A stretch of 64,000 nucleotides of DNA from Letharia columbiana (lineage: Eukaryota; Ascomycota; Lecanoromycetes; Lecanorales; Parmeliaceae): assembly GCF_014066305.1 (NCBI RefSeq), contig NW_023501068.1, positions 419,501-483,500 of the forward strand, given 5' to 3'. How positions within the stretch are numbered: the first letter of the stretch is position 1; each line of letters opens with the position of its first letter. The notes under the pieces were generated by a model. It was not told where the DNA came from, ran no database searches, and worked only from the letters and a program-made list of their open reading frames with translations. Both the position numbers and the translations under genes were made by a program. Shown here one piece after another: positions 32,394-46,500 of the stretch.

Positions 32394-33817
32394 TGTTACG
32401 AGCGTACCCTTGACACACCACTCAGCCCTATGGCTAGCGGGCCTTGGCAGGAGGCATCCCCTACTATATCATGTCTCCTTCCCACCTACATAGTTCGGTA
32501 GCCTTATTATCCTCGTTCTACCTCACCCATACTGGTATCGCACCTATGCTGGTCCTGACATTATAATAAGGCTCCTTCGTATACCCGGCGAAGAGAAATG
32601 CAATCGGACACACTCCATTCGAATTAGCGGACGAATTCAAAGAAATGCGCTGGCAGGGGCTTTGGCAAGAAACCAAGTTGAGCCATCGTATCCCTGGGTA
32701 AGCCCACCAGACGGGTAACTCGATTTCATAGCGAATCGGACTCGCCAAAACTGTGGGCGAGGGATAAATAAGGCACAGGGACTATTCGTACGACTAGCGA
32801 ATTGATAATAGAAAGAAATCGTCACAAACCCCACACTGACAGTGAGCCTGCTACAATGGCAGCAAACGTACGACCTCTTCACTGAGCATGTCGACAACAC
32901 CATAGTGAGCCTGCTACAATGGCGACGGGAACAGCCCCGAAACGACTACGATATCGACCTCTTCACTGAGCATGTCGACAACACACATAGTGAGCCTGCT
33001 ACCAAATGGCATTCAACACATTCGATTCTTCCCACCTCCTACCTCCCTACCAGACCCTACGAATCGAAGGAGATGGAACGGAGGATGGATTTTTGATGGC
33101 AAGAGCATGGGAGACACAGGGCAAATCTACAGTGAAGCTCCCAGGCCAGGCTGCCAACAGGTGTTGGAGGATGACACATGCACGCGTTGGATTTTCTTCA
33201 GTTCTACCGATGGACTTGATGGCAAGAGCACGGGAGACGCAGGGCAAATCTACAGTGAAGCTCCCAGGCCAGGCTGCCAGTAGGTGTTGAAGGCGAAAAA
33301 AGTGGGAGGACTATGACAAGCAGACTGGGCAAGGAGAAGAACTCGGAGAATCTTGCTGGCACGCAGGCAAGATATGGCCAATATCTCCGGGATCTCTGAA
33401 GGACAATGTGGGCATGGCAGGCATGGATGGCACAGTCAAGACCAGCATGCGATCCGGCAAAACCTCGGACATGGTGTTTTTGAACGAATTGAAACCATCC
33501 GATGTTCGACTGCTACCACTACATCTCGGCAAATCTTCTCCGATCAAGGCCTGCACGGACTATGGATGTTTGGAGACACAGGGCAAGCAATGGGCGTGCA
33601 TCTCCGGTCTACCAGCCATGGGGACCATGGCTATTGAGAGGGGGGAGTAGTGTTACGAGCGTACCCTTGACACACCACTCAGCCCTATGGCTAGCGGGCC
33701 TTGGCAGGAGGCATCCCCTACTATATCATGTCTCCTTCCCACCTACATAGTTCGGTAGCCTTATTATCCTCGTTCTACCTCACCCATACTGGTATCGCAC
33801 CTATGCTGGTCCTGACA
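32394..33817 (+). mobile_element. Young non-autonomous LTR retrotransposon (TRIM-like)
   Basis: Two 167-bp LTRs (32394-32560 and 33651-33817) appear identical base for base. They start TGTTACGAGCGTACCC and end GCTGGTCCTGACA. TATCT stands immediately outside both (32389-32393 and 33818-33822), a perfect 5-bp target duplication. A purine tract (GAGAGGGGGGAGTAG) precedes the right LTR. The 1,090-bp interior has no gag, protease, RT or integrase, only short frames and internal repeats. No clear primer-binding site follows the left LTR (TTATAATAAGGCTCC). It has normal GC and no RIP although its surroundings are heavily mutated. Its LTR is the unmutated version of the LTR on the gypsy fragments here, so a gypsy element probably mobilised it. 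Confidence 0.92.
32829..33290 (+). repeat. Internal repeats of the young LTR element
   Basis: GAGCCTGCTACAATGGC occurs near 32843 and 32907, with a third diverged copy near 32993, and CCTCTTCACTGAGCATGTCG near 32874 and 32958. A 75-bp segment starting TGGCAAGAGCATGGGAGACA near 33098 recurs near 33219. Frames at 32842-33096 and 33006-33290 cross these repeats but resemble no known protein. Confidence 0.75.
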
Positions 33818-36800
33818 TATCTTTTCTATTAAAGATAAGAATATTATTATTTATAATATATCTTATAAGCGCTAATTATCTAAGAAGGAAAATCGTCGCT
33901 AGTACGTTTTCTTATTACTATAATCGCGTTAAAGTTAATATAATATATATAAAGGCCGATAATATATATTTATATCTCTATTATCCGATTTTGGCTCTAC
34001 TAACCTCTTCTCTTAATATCTAAATTTCTTCGAAATTTATACGTATTAGTACTCGTTAAAGTATTAGATATCTTTTCTATAAAATCGAAACCGACTTCCT
34101 TAAGTTAGAAGTTTCGGCTTTTAGATAATTATATATATAAAAATATGACGAGTAATAATATATATAGATCTCCCCTTATAATATCTTGCGTTAAGGCTTT
34201 CTTCTAGTTTATCGTATTTTTAAGATAATATATCTTAATTCTAATATTATCGTATAGACTATTAACGACTTAAGAGAACTTTAAATAATAGCCCCCGTTA
34301 TAGGCAATAATATTCTTTAAGTTATAAGAAGTCGCGAATTAGTTTAATAGCAGTCTTCGGCGTCGAAATATTTGACTAGATACTTTTTAAAGCGTATTAA
34401 CGTCTCCCTAATTGAGAGAAAAACTCGCTCTCTCTTCTCTTTCTAATTACGATATCTACACACGTATTCTATAATTATAAGACCCCTCTTCGCTCGATAA
34501 ACTCTAAAAATAATTCGAAAGTTATTTAAGTTAAGAAGAGTATTCGAGTTAAGAAGAATATTTAAGTCGAGAAAGATATTCGAGTTAAGAAAGATATCCG
34601 AGTTAAGAAGAGTAACTAGAACCGATTTTATCTCGTTATATATTTAATTCTATTTCTAATATTCTAAGATTTAAATTCTCGATATCTCTATTATCTTATA
34701 ATATAGCGTATATTAATCTCCTTTATTACTCTATAGCTCTTATTTAGAAAATTTAAATTATAGATATTATTATATTAATTAAAGTCGATAAAGCTATTAA
34801 TATAATAAAATTTCTTATCTTTCATCGACGCGAATATAATATATATACTTCTCTCGATGCTTACGAGGCTATAGAATCGTTATTTTTTAAGAGTTCTTAG
34901 ATTTCGCGCTATTAATAGCTACGCTCTTTCTACTTTCATTATATTATAATATTTCTAAACTTATTTATTATATCGATATCTAAATATCTTTATAAAAATA
35001 CTCTATAGATAAGTCGGTTTTTATCTAAAATCTCTATAGGCTAGGTTTATTACTTCTATTACAACTAATACTTCCTTTATTAATTTCCTTAAAAGAATCT
35101 TATTAATATTGAAGGTCTATTAATTATATTTATAGACTTAAGCGTAATCTCTACGCTATCTTTTTCGAATAAATTAATTAATAGATTTATAGATAATAAC
35201 GTCTTTAAATAGACGAGCTATATTTAGAGAATCCTCTTTAAGAGCCTTTTAATATCGAATATTAAAATAAATGCGGATCGAATATCGACGTACTTATTTA
35301 TAGTTCGCCTTATGTATATCGATATTATTATCTCTCTTAAATAGATAATATTTCCTTAATTTTATTCGATCTATTCGAATAAAGGCGATTAGAGCTTCGA
35401 GAAAAGTATTTAACTCTAATTATTTAGTAACGACCTCTATTAATTATTAATAACGACTATTATAATAATTTATCTATCTTATAATATTACGCTTCTTATT
35501 ATCCGCCTACTAATCTTAGATATAAAGATCTAAAGAAGTTCCCGTCTCGATCTTTTTCTCTTTCTTTTATAATCTCTTAATTATAGATAGTAATACTTCT
35601 ATATCTTAATACTTAATAAGATTATATATTATAATTATCTTCTAATATATAATATCGTAACGCATAATCTATTTAATATAGTTATTATACTTATTCGTTA
35701 GTTTATAATACTTTTTAAAAAATTTAATATACGCCTTTTCTCTTATTTAAGTAGTTAATTTATTAAGTAAATTAAATAATTATATTATTTCAGATAAGTA
35801 ACTAATGCTATAAAACTTTAAGAAGTTAAAGTAACCTTTACTCGTCGTTTTATTTAGAGGTCTATATACTTAAAAAATCTCTTTTAGTAGATTAATTCGA
35901 GCTAGGGCCGCGAGTAGATATCGAATAATATTATTATTATAAGAACGATATCTTATTAATATAATAAGGTTAAGAATAGCGCGATCTATATATAGCGTAT
36001 TCGAATTTAACTTAACTAAGATCGATATAAAGATAATTATTATTATCCTCTATAGGATTCGACCGTTCTCTTCTATCTACTATATCTTCTTACTTAGAGA
36101 TTTAATACATCTTAGATTAATATAACTAGAAATCGCCTAAAAGCGAGTATTAAGAAGCTTATTTATCTTATTCTCTATCTTTATAGCCCTAATATATTTA
36201 ATTTATTATTTAAGTAGATAGTTTATAAGTTTCTTAACTATTAAGAAGTATAGGATATCGAAGTATTATAGTTAATATATATCGATAGCGAAGTAGTTAT
36301 TAATAAAAGAATAGCGGTTATAAAGTATTATATCTTATAAGTATTTCGGCGTCTTTTTAATATATCTCTTTTATAGTCTTAGCTACTCTAATCATACGCT
36401 TAAGTATTCGCTTAAAATATAGAGTTAAGAGATATAATCGCTCTCTCTCTATAGATGAAATCGTATATATAGAATAGTATCTATCGCTTAAGATTAAAGT
36501 AATTATTCTCTTATTTTTTATAGTTTAATATTATAGCAGCTAGTATTAAATAACACCTTCGAGTTAGATCATTCGCGTATTATATATTAATATTATATTC
36601 GAAGTATTCTTTAATTATTAAATATACTTCGTTAGTAGATAGTATATCGCGAGAGTATAAGAAGTTATTTTTGATTATTAAATCTAAGATATAGTAATAG
36701 ATCTAAGCCTTAGCTTCTTTTTCTATAATAATTAATATTATTCTTAGAATCGCTATACTCGATCTACTATACGCGCGTCGCGCGTCTTATTAAAGATTCT

Positions 36801-39059
36801 TAATTATAATATAGATCGATTAAGTATATTAATCCTCATATATTCGAAAGAGATAAGTTTTATTTAATATTAAAATAATAAAAACGACAATAGAGCTATT
36901 AGATAGCTTATTCTATGTTTTCTATTATTAATTCGCAATATATATCTCGCTATAGACTCTCGCTTTATTAGTATTTCTTTAACGTATAAATTAATAATAT
37001 AAACTTATATTAAAAGGTTTATATACTAGAAACACTTTAATAATACTTATAATATCGAAGTAAATAACGTAATATATCTTTAATCTTAATTCGAGTTTAA
37101 AGTTATAAATTTTAAAAGACTAGCTAATTCTAGCCGCCGTCGATATTACTACTATATATATTCTATATCTTATATCTTAATAATTTCGCGTTATTAAAGC
37201 TATAGTCATCTCGAAATCGCTATAAATAAATATCGCGAAAGAACTTATTAATATTATTATCGAAGAGTCTTAATTTAAAAAACTATAGCGCTAGCGCATA
37301 ATCTTTTCGAGATTTAAATAAATTTTAAAAATTATTCATATTGAATATCGACTCGATGTTCGACTTAGTTTAATAATTAAATATCGATTTCATTTAACTA
37401 AGAGGCTTCGATTCGAATTATAATTCTATCGATCTTCTAGTATCTTCGCTCTTTAAATATAATTCTATAGAGTTAACTATTAAAGACGAAATTATAATAC
37501 TATAACTTAAGCCTATTATAGAGATAAAGAGTACTATTATCTTATTATTTAGATTTATTATTTATATCGCATTTATTTCCTCTTTCTCTATCTTCTACTT
37601 ATTTAATTACTATTATAATATCGAATTCGTAATTATATTACCTTCGAGTAAATATATATCTTCCTTCTCTTATGGTAATTAGAGCTATTAGATTATTAAT
37701 ACTATTAACTATATCGCGATTTATAATATCAAAAGACGCGTATAAAAGAATCGGTTTTCGCTTTCTATAACCTCGTAGATATCTAATAAGTCTACTACTA
37801 TTTTTATATTATTTTTTATAGAAGCGATATACTCGATATATATTCTCTTATCTATTATTAATTAATTATAAGATATATATTCTTTAGTAATTAATAATAT
37901 ATTAACGCCTTAGCGAACATATATTACTACTCTAGCCTTACTTATCGCGAAAACTTAATTTTAACTTTATATTCTTTATAATTATATAAAAGATATCCAT
38001 AAATTTATATATAAAAAATATCTTATATTAATAGATATTTATAAAAAGAAAGAATCTATAACGAGCTATCTAGGGGAGAGATACTTTTATTACTTTTAAA
38101 TGTTTCTTCGTATTTAATACGTATATAATTAAAGCGCTTTCATATATATAAAACTACGTTTATATATTTACTTTAAAATAGTAAAGCCGCCTATAGAGTA
38201 TATAATTTAAAGATATATATTTTATATAAAAGAAATTAATTTTACTTTAATTTAAATCGTTTAATTTAGATAGTAGTACCTCTAAAAATAATCTTAAATA
38301 TTATAAAAGAAATATATTAGATCTATTTATCGTTATTTATAATATATAACTATTTTATTATATTTAGCTAGCTAATATATCTTTATATTAAAATAAAAGT
38401 CTTTTAGATATAAACGATCGAAGTTAAACGAATTATTAAGAGTTATATATATTCGAAGAGAAGATAATCTAATTAATCGATTTTTATAGATATAAAGAAG
38501 AAAGAAGATTAATATATCTACTAAAAAAGAAACTCGACTATCTACTAATTAATTAAAGAGTAAGATGAAAATTATATAGATATAGTATTTATTAACTACT
38601 ATATCTTACTATTACCTCTTATATTAAAGAGTTAAAATAAGTATTAATTTTCGAAATACTAATTATCGAAGTAATTATTATCGCTTAAACTCTATCGAAG
38701 ATTATTAATTTCGAAATTATTAGTAGAGAATAGATCTTAGAAAATTTATATTATTATTAAATAAATTTATATTCCTAGTAGATATAGTAGCGAAATTCGT
38801 ACTTTTATTATCGATATACGCATTACTAATTTTAACGCTAGTCGAAACTTCTATCGAAGTTTCTACTAATAATTAATTAAAGTTAGTTAAAGATATAATA
38901 TACTAATATTTAATTAAGGCTATCAAGATAGCTATTAATAAAGTTAACATTAATCGAAGTTTACTTATAATTAATTAAAGTTAATTAAAGATATAATATA
39001 TATTTCGAGAAATAACGTTAAATATTCAACTCGAACTCTATAGTCTTATTTAAATTTCT
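33818..39059. other. AT-rich, RIP-degraded DNA, not classified
   Basis: Dense stop codons in all frames, TpA excess and scarcity of CpA. There is no frame above 60 codons and no retroelement landmark I could identify with confidence. A local repeat (TTAATTAAAGTTAGTTAAAG, about 38870 and 38970) stands just before the large tandem repeat. Presumably old transposons. Confidence 0.6.
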
Positions 39060-42000
39060 TTTATCTTATATCTCACTTAATCTAATACGCGTTTTCTTAT
39101 TATCGTATTATATATATTATTATATTAATATCTATACTTTCTTTAAACGATATACTTATAATAGTAGCGTCTATCGAAATCAATTTCTATCTTAAAATCG
39201 ATATCGCTAAATTAGGCGTTATCGCGAATCGAGATAATATTTATAAAGAACTTCGATTTTTAGAGTCTATATTTAAAGTAATAAAAGAGAAGTTCTCGCG
39301 TTAATTAAGATATAAAGACCTTTAAAAAAAGTCTATAAGATTATATAAGGAGAAAGATTAATATTATCGTAAGCGAGACTATTTAATCACTATTTATTCT
39401 TAATTATATAATTATATAAGACTCTTAGCTTTCTTCTTAAATTCTTATATAAATTAATCTTATTAATTAATAAGACGTCTATAAAGTAAGAGAAGCGATT
39501 ATTTAAGAGAGAATCAATAAAAATATAGAAAGACAAATATACGAAGACCTAGAAGCTCTTAACGATTAAGAGATTAATAAATCTCTATTAATTTAGTAAA
39601 TTATTAATCGAAAACCCCTCTAGTATTAACTTTCTTTAACTTATTATTATCAATAATCTAAATAAGTATAAGCTTATCTCTATTTAGAAGTTAATAAATA
39701 ATTTAATAATAATCTCTTAATTCTAAAAGTAACTTAGTCTTAAAGCTCTTATTATCTATCTTTAATCAAAACGATTTTAAAACGATATTAACGAAAATTC
39801 TATAATATTATTTTATCTAATTTATAGAGTAAATAATATAAGCTTAATTATAAATAATAATAATAATTTATAAGAGGCATATAAGTATTAAAAGCGAGTA
39901 TATATATTTAAATAGCGAATATTCTTATAGCGCGTAATTAAAGATTTATTAATCTCGCTTTTCTATATTAATAATAAGTATTAATATTAATTCTAGCTTC
40001 AATTAAGACGTTAGATATCGAAGCTAATATCTTTAAAACTTCGCGAGACTTATTAATATACTTATATTCTCTAATCTTAATAATTCTTTAGAATACTTAA
40101 GTATTTAGTTTTTTCTTCTATTAAGCTAAAGTAAATCTTAAAGTTTTTAATCTCTTTTAATCTTTATAATACTCTACCTTAACTTAATTCTATTCAAAAT
40201 TTCACTTTCTCTTTATTCTACTATCGCTCGACCTTTAATCTTATTACTTATCTTACTTAATATCTATAAAGAAAATAAAATAAATTCTTCAACTTATTAA
40301 TATTAGCTTAAATAAGAATAACTCTTAATTATAAGTTTATCATTATTTTTTATAAAAGAAGTTCGTTAATAATTTAATAGATAACGTTATTATACTTAAA
40401 ACTTATAAGAGTAATAACGCGCTTTTATTATAAGAGAGAAAGCGTTTAATAATAGAAGATACTATATTAATAAAGCTCTTAATTAAATAAGATTACGCTT
40501 TTCGATTAACTAACTCTTATAATATTAAAATTAATAAGATTATAAATTAAAGAAAGATATAGAATAATATAAAGGTCGGCGATAGAGATCTAATATTAGA
40601 GTATATATTCGAGTATTATTAATTATCTATTCTTTATATTAATTAATATAATAGAAAAATAAAGCTTAATAAAAAAGAAAGATTTTAATAATTTAATATA
40701 ACTTAGTAAATTATAAAGTAAGTCTTATAGCTTAATTATAATAATATAAATATTAATAATATTTGAATATTTAGAGACTTAGACTACATCTTAGATTCGC
40801 GAGAAATATTAATTTCTATTATATTAAAGGTTTATTAACTCTATAATTTAATATAATAACATCTTTAAATAAATATCTATAAAGAAGCTATTAATATAAA
40901 TAAGCTCGACTTTAATAAGATAAATATATTTAATTCTTTTATTTAACTCGCTAATATAAATATTTCTTTAGACTCTAATACTATTAATAAGTTAAATATT
41001 TAAATAATAACTTAATCTACGATTTAATATCCTCAAAGAATATTAAGAATATTATTATTATCGAAGTCTTTAAGAAGTCTCTCTTCGCGGAGTAAATATC
41101 TTATATTAAGATTTATTTCGAAAGAATTAATAGTTTTAATACTCTTCGATTAAGATATTTAATATTACTTATTTATATAAAGATAAAGCGAACTATATAG
41201 TCTAAATAATATTTAAAATAAAATTCTTTCTTATTATTATTCTAGTAAAGACTTTCGCGAACTAATTTACTAAAAATTACTAAGCTTATAGATCTCGATA
41301 ACCGCGATATTATATAACTTCGCATATTTTATATATATAAATTAACTCGATATTATAGAGTTAGCGCTAAGCTCTTAATCTCTATAAATATTAAATTACT
41401 TAAATATATAATCGATAATTAAGCTTAATCTAAATAAGAGAGATTCTTAATTCTAATAACTCTTCGAGTTATATAAGAATTATATAAAAGCTATAATTAA
41501 AGATAAAGAGAAATTTAAATATAACTTCGCTATCGACTAGATTTACGTTAATAAGTTTTATAATATAAAGTTAGATATTATCTTAACTCTTATATTAATT
41601 AACATCTATAAGATAGAGTAATCTAGAATTATAATCGACGATCTTATAAGTACGCAAAAACTATATAAGAAGAGGCGAGTATATTATAATAGACTAGCGA
41701 AGAAGTATAAGTACTATCTATTATTCATATATAAATACTTAGTTATATTATAAATTAAATTCTTTATAGATATAATAGCGATAATTCTCTTCGATAAAGT
41801 AGTTATAGTAAGATATAAATCTCGTTATATCGACGATAATAGAGAAAAGTATATTATAAGATTAAAAAGCGAATAGAGAATATAAAAGCTCGCTTACGTA
41901 GTCTATCGAATAAGAAGTTAAAGAGAAATATTAACGAAATATAGATAATTCTAGATAAGCTAATAATTAAATAAATAGCGAAGATAAGAATTATTAATAG

Positions 42001-42985
42001 CGATACTTTACTTATTAAACTTTTATTATATAAGATAAGAAAGATTATCTATATATTAAGCGAGAATTAGAGAAAGATACTATAGAATACTAATCGAATT
42101 ATTTAAAATTAGATTAAAGCAAAGTATATTATATAATATAAGAAGATTATAATCTAAGATTATAATATCTCTAACTTTATCTATAACTTATATTTTAATA
42201 GAGTCTATAAGCTTTAAATAGTAATAGTAATTTCGAATATTCTCGATTTCTTTAAATAATATCGACTAAAGCTAACTAATTCTAAGTATTAAAATAATAA
42301 AAACTATTATAAGATAAGATAATAATAATTAAACTTTATAAAGCTAGATAATAAGAAAGATAACTAGCTTTAATATCTAGAATATAGTATTTATAATTAC
42401 TATCTAGACGAGCTAATATAAGATATTTTTAAGCTTATCGCCTTAAAGTAGCTAATTAATACTCTCGAGAGAGAATATATATAAATATACTAAAAAATTA
42501 GTTATTTTTATAAGTTTCTCTATCGTTAGTCTTATTATTAATCTAATATATTTTTCTTCTTTATCTAATTAATCTTAAGTAATATTAATAGACTCGTAGT
42601 AACTTAAATAAGAGTATTCGAACTACGAAACTCTCTAATACTTCTTAGCGATTTCTCTTAAAGAATCATAATAATATAATAATACAGCCTTTCGAGAATA
42701 ATAACGAATCTCGCTTTCTAATCTCTATTAAACGTCTTATAAATATAGATATAATCTTAATAAGATTCTTTTCGCTCTATAAATCTAGATATTAATTAAG
42801 AGAAATAATAAGATATTTAAGTAGATAATAGAATAGTATAACTATTATAGAAAAATAAAAAGATTTATAATTATTACTTAATATTAAATAACCTAAATAG
42901 CTTAAATAATAAGATATTAAATCGAAATATACGAAGAGAGATAATTCGATCTTAAATATATAATAATATTAGAGAATAAGAATAA
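39060..42985. repeat. Large direct repeat, first copy (RIP-degraded, unclassified element)
   Basis: Matches 43560-48010 in the same orientation, at first with an offset of 4,504 bases. Shared landmarks include AAAGAGAAGTTCTCGCGTTA (39286 and 43790) and TATTCTTATAGCGCGTAATT (39929 and 44427). Differences are largely transitions. The plus strand near 41860-42050 has a long charged stretch broken by stops, but I cannot name the element. Confidence 0.7.
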
Positions 42986-43559
42986 TAATATTAAAAATAT
43001 AGATAACGCGAATATATAGATAGCTTAGATATCGCTCATTCGATTTCGATACTACTATTATATTTAGTATTTAAGTTAAATAAGCGATATATTCGAGTTA
43101 ATTAATAGTAATAATAGACTTAATATTTAACTTCTACTAAATATCTATAATTCTTTTAATTATAATCTTTAATTATTAATATAATCTCTAATCTAGCTTC
43201 TAAATAGTATAAATTATAGTTAAATATTCTAAGTTCGAATAGACGATTTAAATAGTCGATAAACTATCGAATTAAAGTTAAATAGTCAATTATCGCGCTA
43301 GTTATTAGCGCCTATAATATTATATTCTACTATTTTCCCTTTATAATTTATTATTTAATATTTATTTACTTATATTATTATCTATATTACACTCTAATAT
43401 TAATTACTATTAGCGAGTATATAATAATTAATTAATATCGTCTAAGAAGTAGTTACTTATTTACTTATAAGTACTATTAAAGATTCAAGTTAAATATTAC
43501 ACCTTTCTTCTATTTTTCTATTTACTTATATCTTACTATAGATCTTAATTATACTCTTA

Positions 43560-46500
43560 TATACTACTTATTCTACTACGCGTTTTCCTATAATTATTTA
43601 CTTATTTATTATCGTATTATACTCTTTATAATTATCTTATTAATTATATTTAGAGTAAATAAGAGCTATATTTATCAAATCTAATTTTTATATTAAATTC
43701 GATATCGCGAACTTAGGCGTTCTTAGCGAATCGTAAGAATATTCGTAAGAGAACTTCGCTTTTTATCACCTATATTTAAAGTTATAAAAGAGAAGTTCTC
43801 GCGTTAATTATAATAGAATAGTCTTTAAGAGAAAGTCTATAAAATAGTAGAAGAGAAAGATTAATATTATTATTAGCGAGATTATTTAATTACTATCTAT
43901 TTCTAATTACATAATTATTTAAAATTTAAGTTTCTTTCTTAAAGACTTAAATAAATTACTCTTATTAATTAATAAGATATCTATTAAATAAGAGAAGCGA
44001 GCGCTTAAAAGAGAATCTACGAAAACGCTAAACGTAGAATATACGAAGATCTAGAAGTTCTTAATAATCGAGAAAGTAGTAAACTCTTATTAACTTAGTA
44101 GATTATTTATCGAAGAGCCCTCTAGTATTTAATCTTTATAACTTATTATTACTAATAATCTAGACGAGTATAAGCTTATCTTTATTTAAAAGTTAATAAA
44201 AGATTTAGCGATAATCTCTTAGTTATAAAAATAAATTAGTTATAAAGCTCTTCTTACTTATCTTCGCTCGAAATATTTCTAAAATAATATTAACGAAATT
44301 TCTAAGATACTATTCTTATCTAATTTATAAAGTTAATAATATAAGCTTAACTATTAATAATAATAACGATCTTTAAGAGATATATAAGTATTAGAGAATA
44401 ATTATAAATATCTAAATAGCGAATATTCTTATAGCGCGTAATTAAAGATTTATTTATCTCGCTTTCTTACGTTAATAATAAGTATTAATATTAATTCTAA
44501 CTTCAATTAAGACGTTAAATATCGAAGTTAATATCTTCGAAACTACGCGAGACTTATTAATACGCCTATATTTCTAATCTTAATAATCTCTTATAATATT
44601 TAAGTGTTTAGTTTTTCTTCTATTAAGCTAAAGTAAATCTTAAAGTTTTTAATCTCTTTTAGTTTTTATAATACTCTACCTTAATCTAATTCTATCGAAA
44701 TTTCGCTTTCTCTTTATTCTACTATTCGCTTAACCTTCGATCTTATTATTTAATTTACTTAATATCTATAAAGAAAATAAGATAGATTCTCGACTTATTA
44801 ATATTAGCTTAAATAAGAATAACTCTCAACTATAAGTTTATCGTCGTTTCTCTATAAAAGAAGTTTATTTACTTTATAAACTTTATACTATAAACGATAT
44901 TTAATAAAATCTTTATCGAAGTTACTCTTAATTTTAATATCGAGTTCTATCTAATATAAATCTTTTATCTCAACTTTTAAGACTAGCTTTCAATCTAAAT
45001 AAATTATTAATAATATATTATATTCTTCTTTTAAACTTTATTTACTACTAAAGTAAATTATTAAATAAATTTCTATCTATAAAGAAGATTAAGTTATCTA
45101 TTAAAGTACTCTAACTCTAACTCTAACTCTTAATATTCTTCTTTTTTATATCTTTCTTTTACTATACTTTATATAAGACAATTCTTAGAAAATCTTAAAG
45201 TTTTTAATCTCTTCTTAGATTTACTAATATCTCGCCTTAATCTAAATCTACTAAAACTTCACTTTCTCTCTTATTCTACTATCGCTTCGCCTTCGATCTT
45301 ATTATCTAATTTACTTAATATCTATAAAGAAAATAAAATAAATTTTCGACTTATTAATATTAGCTTAAATAAGAATAACTCTTAATTATAAGTTTATCGT
45401 TATTTTTTATAAAAGAAGTTTATTAATAATTTAATAGATAACGTTATTATACTTAAAACTTATAAGAGTAATAACGCGCTTTTATTATAGAAGAAAAGGC
45501 GTTTAATAATAGAAGATATTATATTAATAAAGCTCTTAATTAAATAAGATTATAGCTCTTTAATTAACTAACTCTTATAATATTAAGATTAATAAGATTA
45601 TAAATTAAAGAAAGATATAGAATAATATAAAGGTCGGCGATAAAGATCTAATATTAGAGTATATATTCGAGTATTATTAATTATTTACTCTTTATACTAA
45701 TTAATCTAATAGAAAGATTAAGCTTAATAAAAAAGAAAGATTATAATAATTAGATTAGACTTAGAAAATTATAAAATAAGTTCTATAACTTAATTATAAT
45801 AATAGAAATATTAAAAATACTTATATCTTTAGAGGTTTAAGATATATCTTAAGTTCGTAAGAAACCTCGATATCTATTATTTTAAAAACTTATTAGCTAT
45901 ATAATTTAATATAAAGATATTTTTAGATAAATCTCTATAATAAAGTAATTAATATAGATAAGCTTAACTTCGATAAGATAAATATATTTAATTCTTTTAT
46001 TTAACTCGCTAATATAAATATTTCTTTAGACTCTAATACTATTAATAAGTTCGATATTTAAATAATAACTTACTCTATAATTTAATATCCTTAAAGAATA
46101 TTAAAATATTATTATTCATCGAAGTCTTTAAGAAGTCTCTCTTCGCGAATAAATATCTTATATTAAGATTTATTCGAAAGAATTAATAGTTTTAATACTC
46201 TTCGATCGAGATATTTAATATTATATATTTATATAAAGATAAAGTTAACTATATAGCTCGAATAATATCTAAATTAAGATTCTTCTTAATAATTATTTCT
46301 AGTTAAAATTTTCGCGAATTAATTTATCAAAATTATTAAGCTAATAAATCTCGAAGATTATAATATAATATAACTTCGCGTCTTTTATATATATAAATTA
46401 ATTCGATATTATAATATTAGCTCGAAGCCTTTAATCTTTATAAATATTAAATTACTTAAATATATAGTTAACGATAAAGCTTAATCTAGATAAGAGAGAT

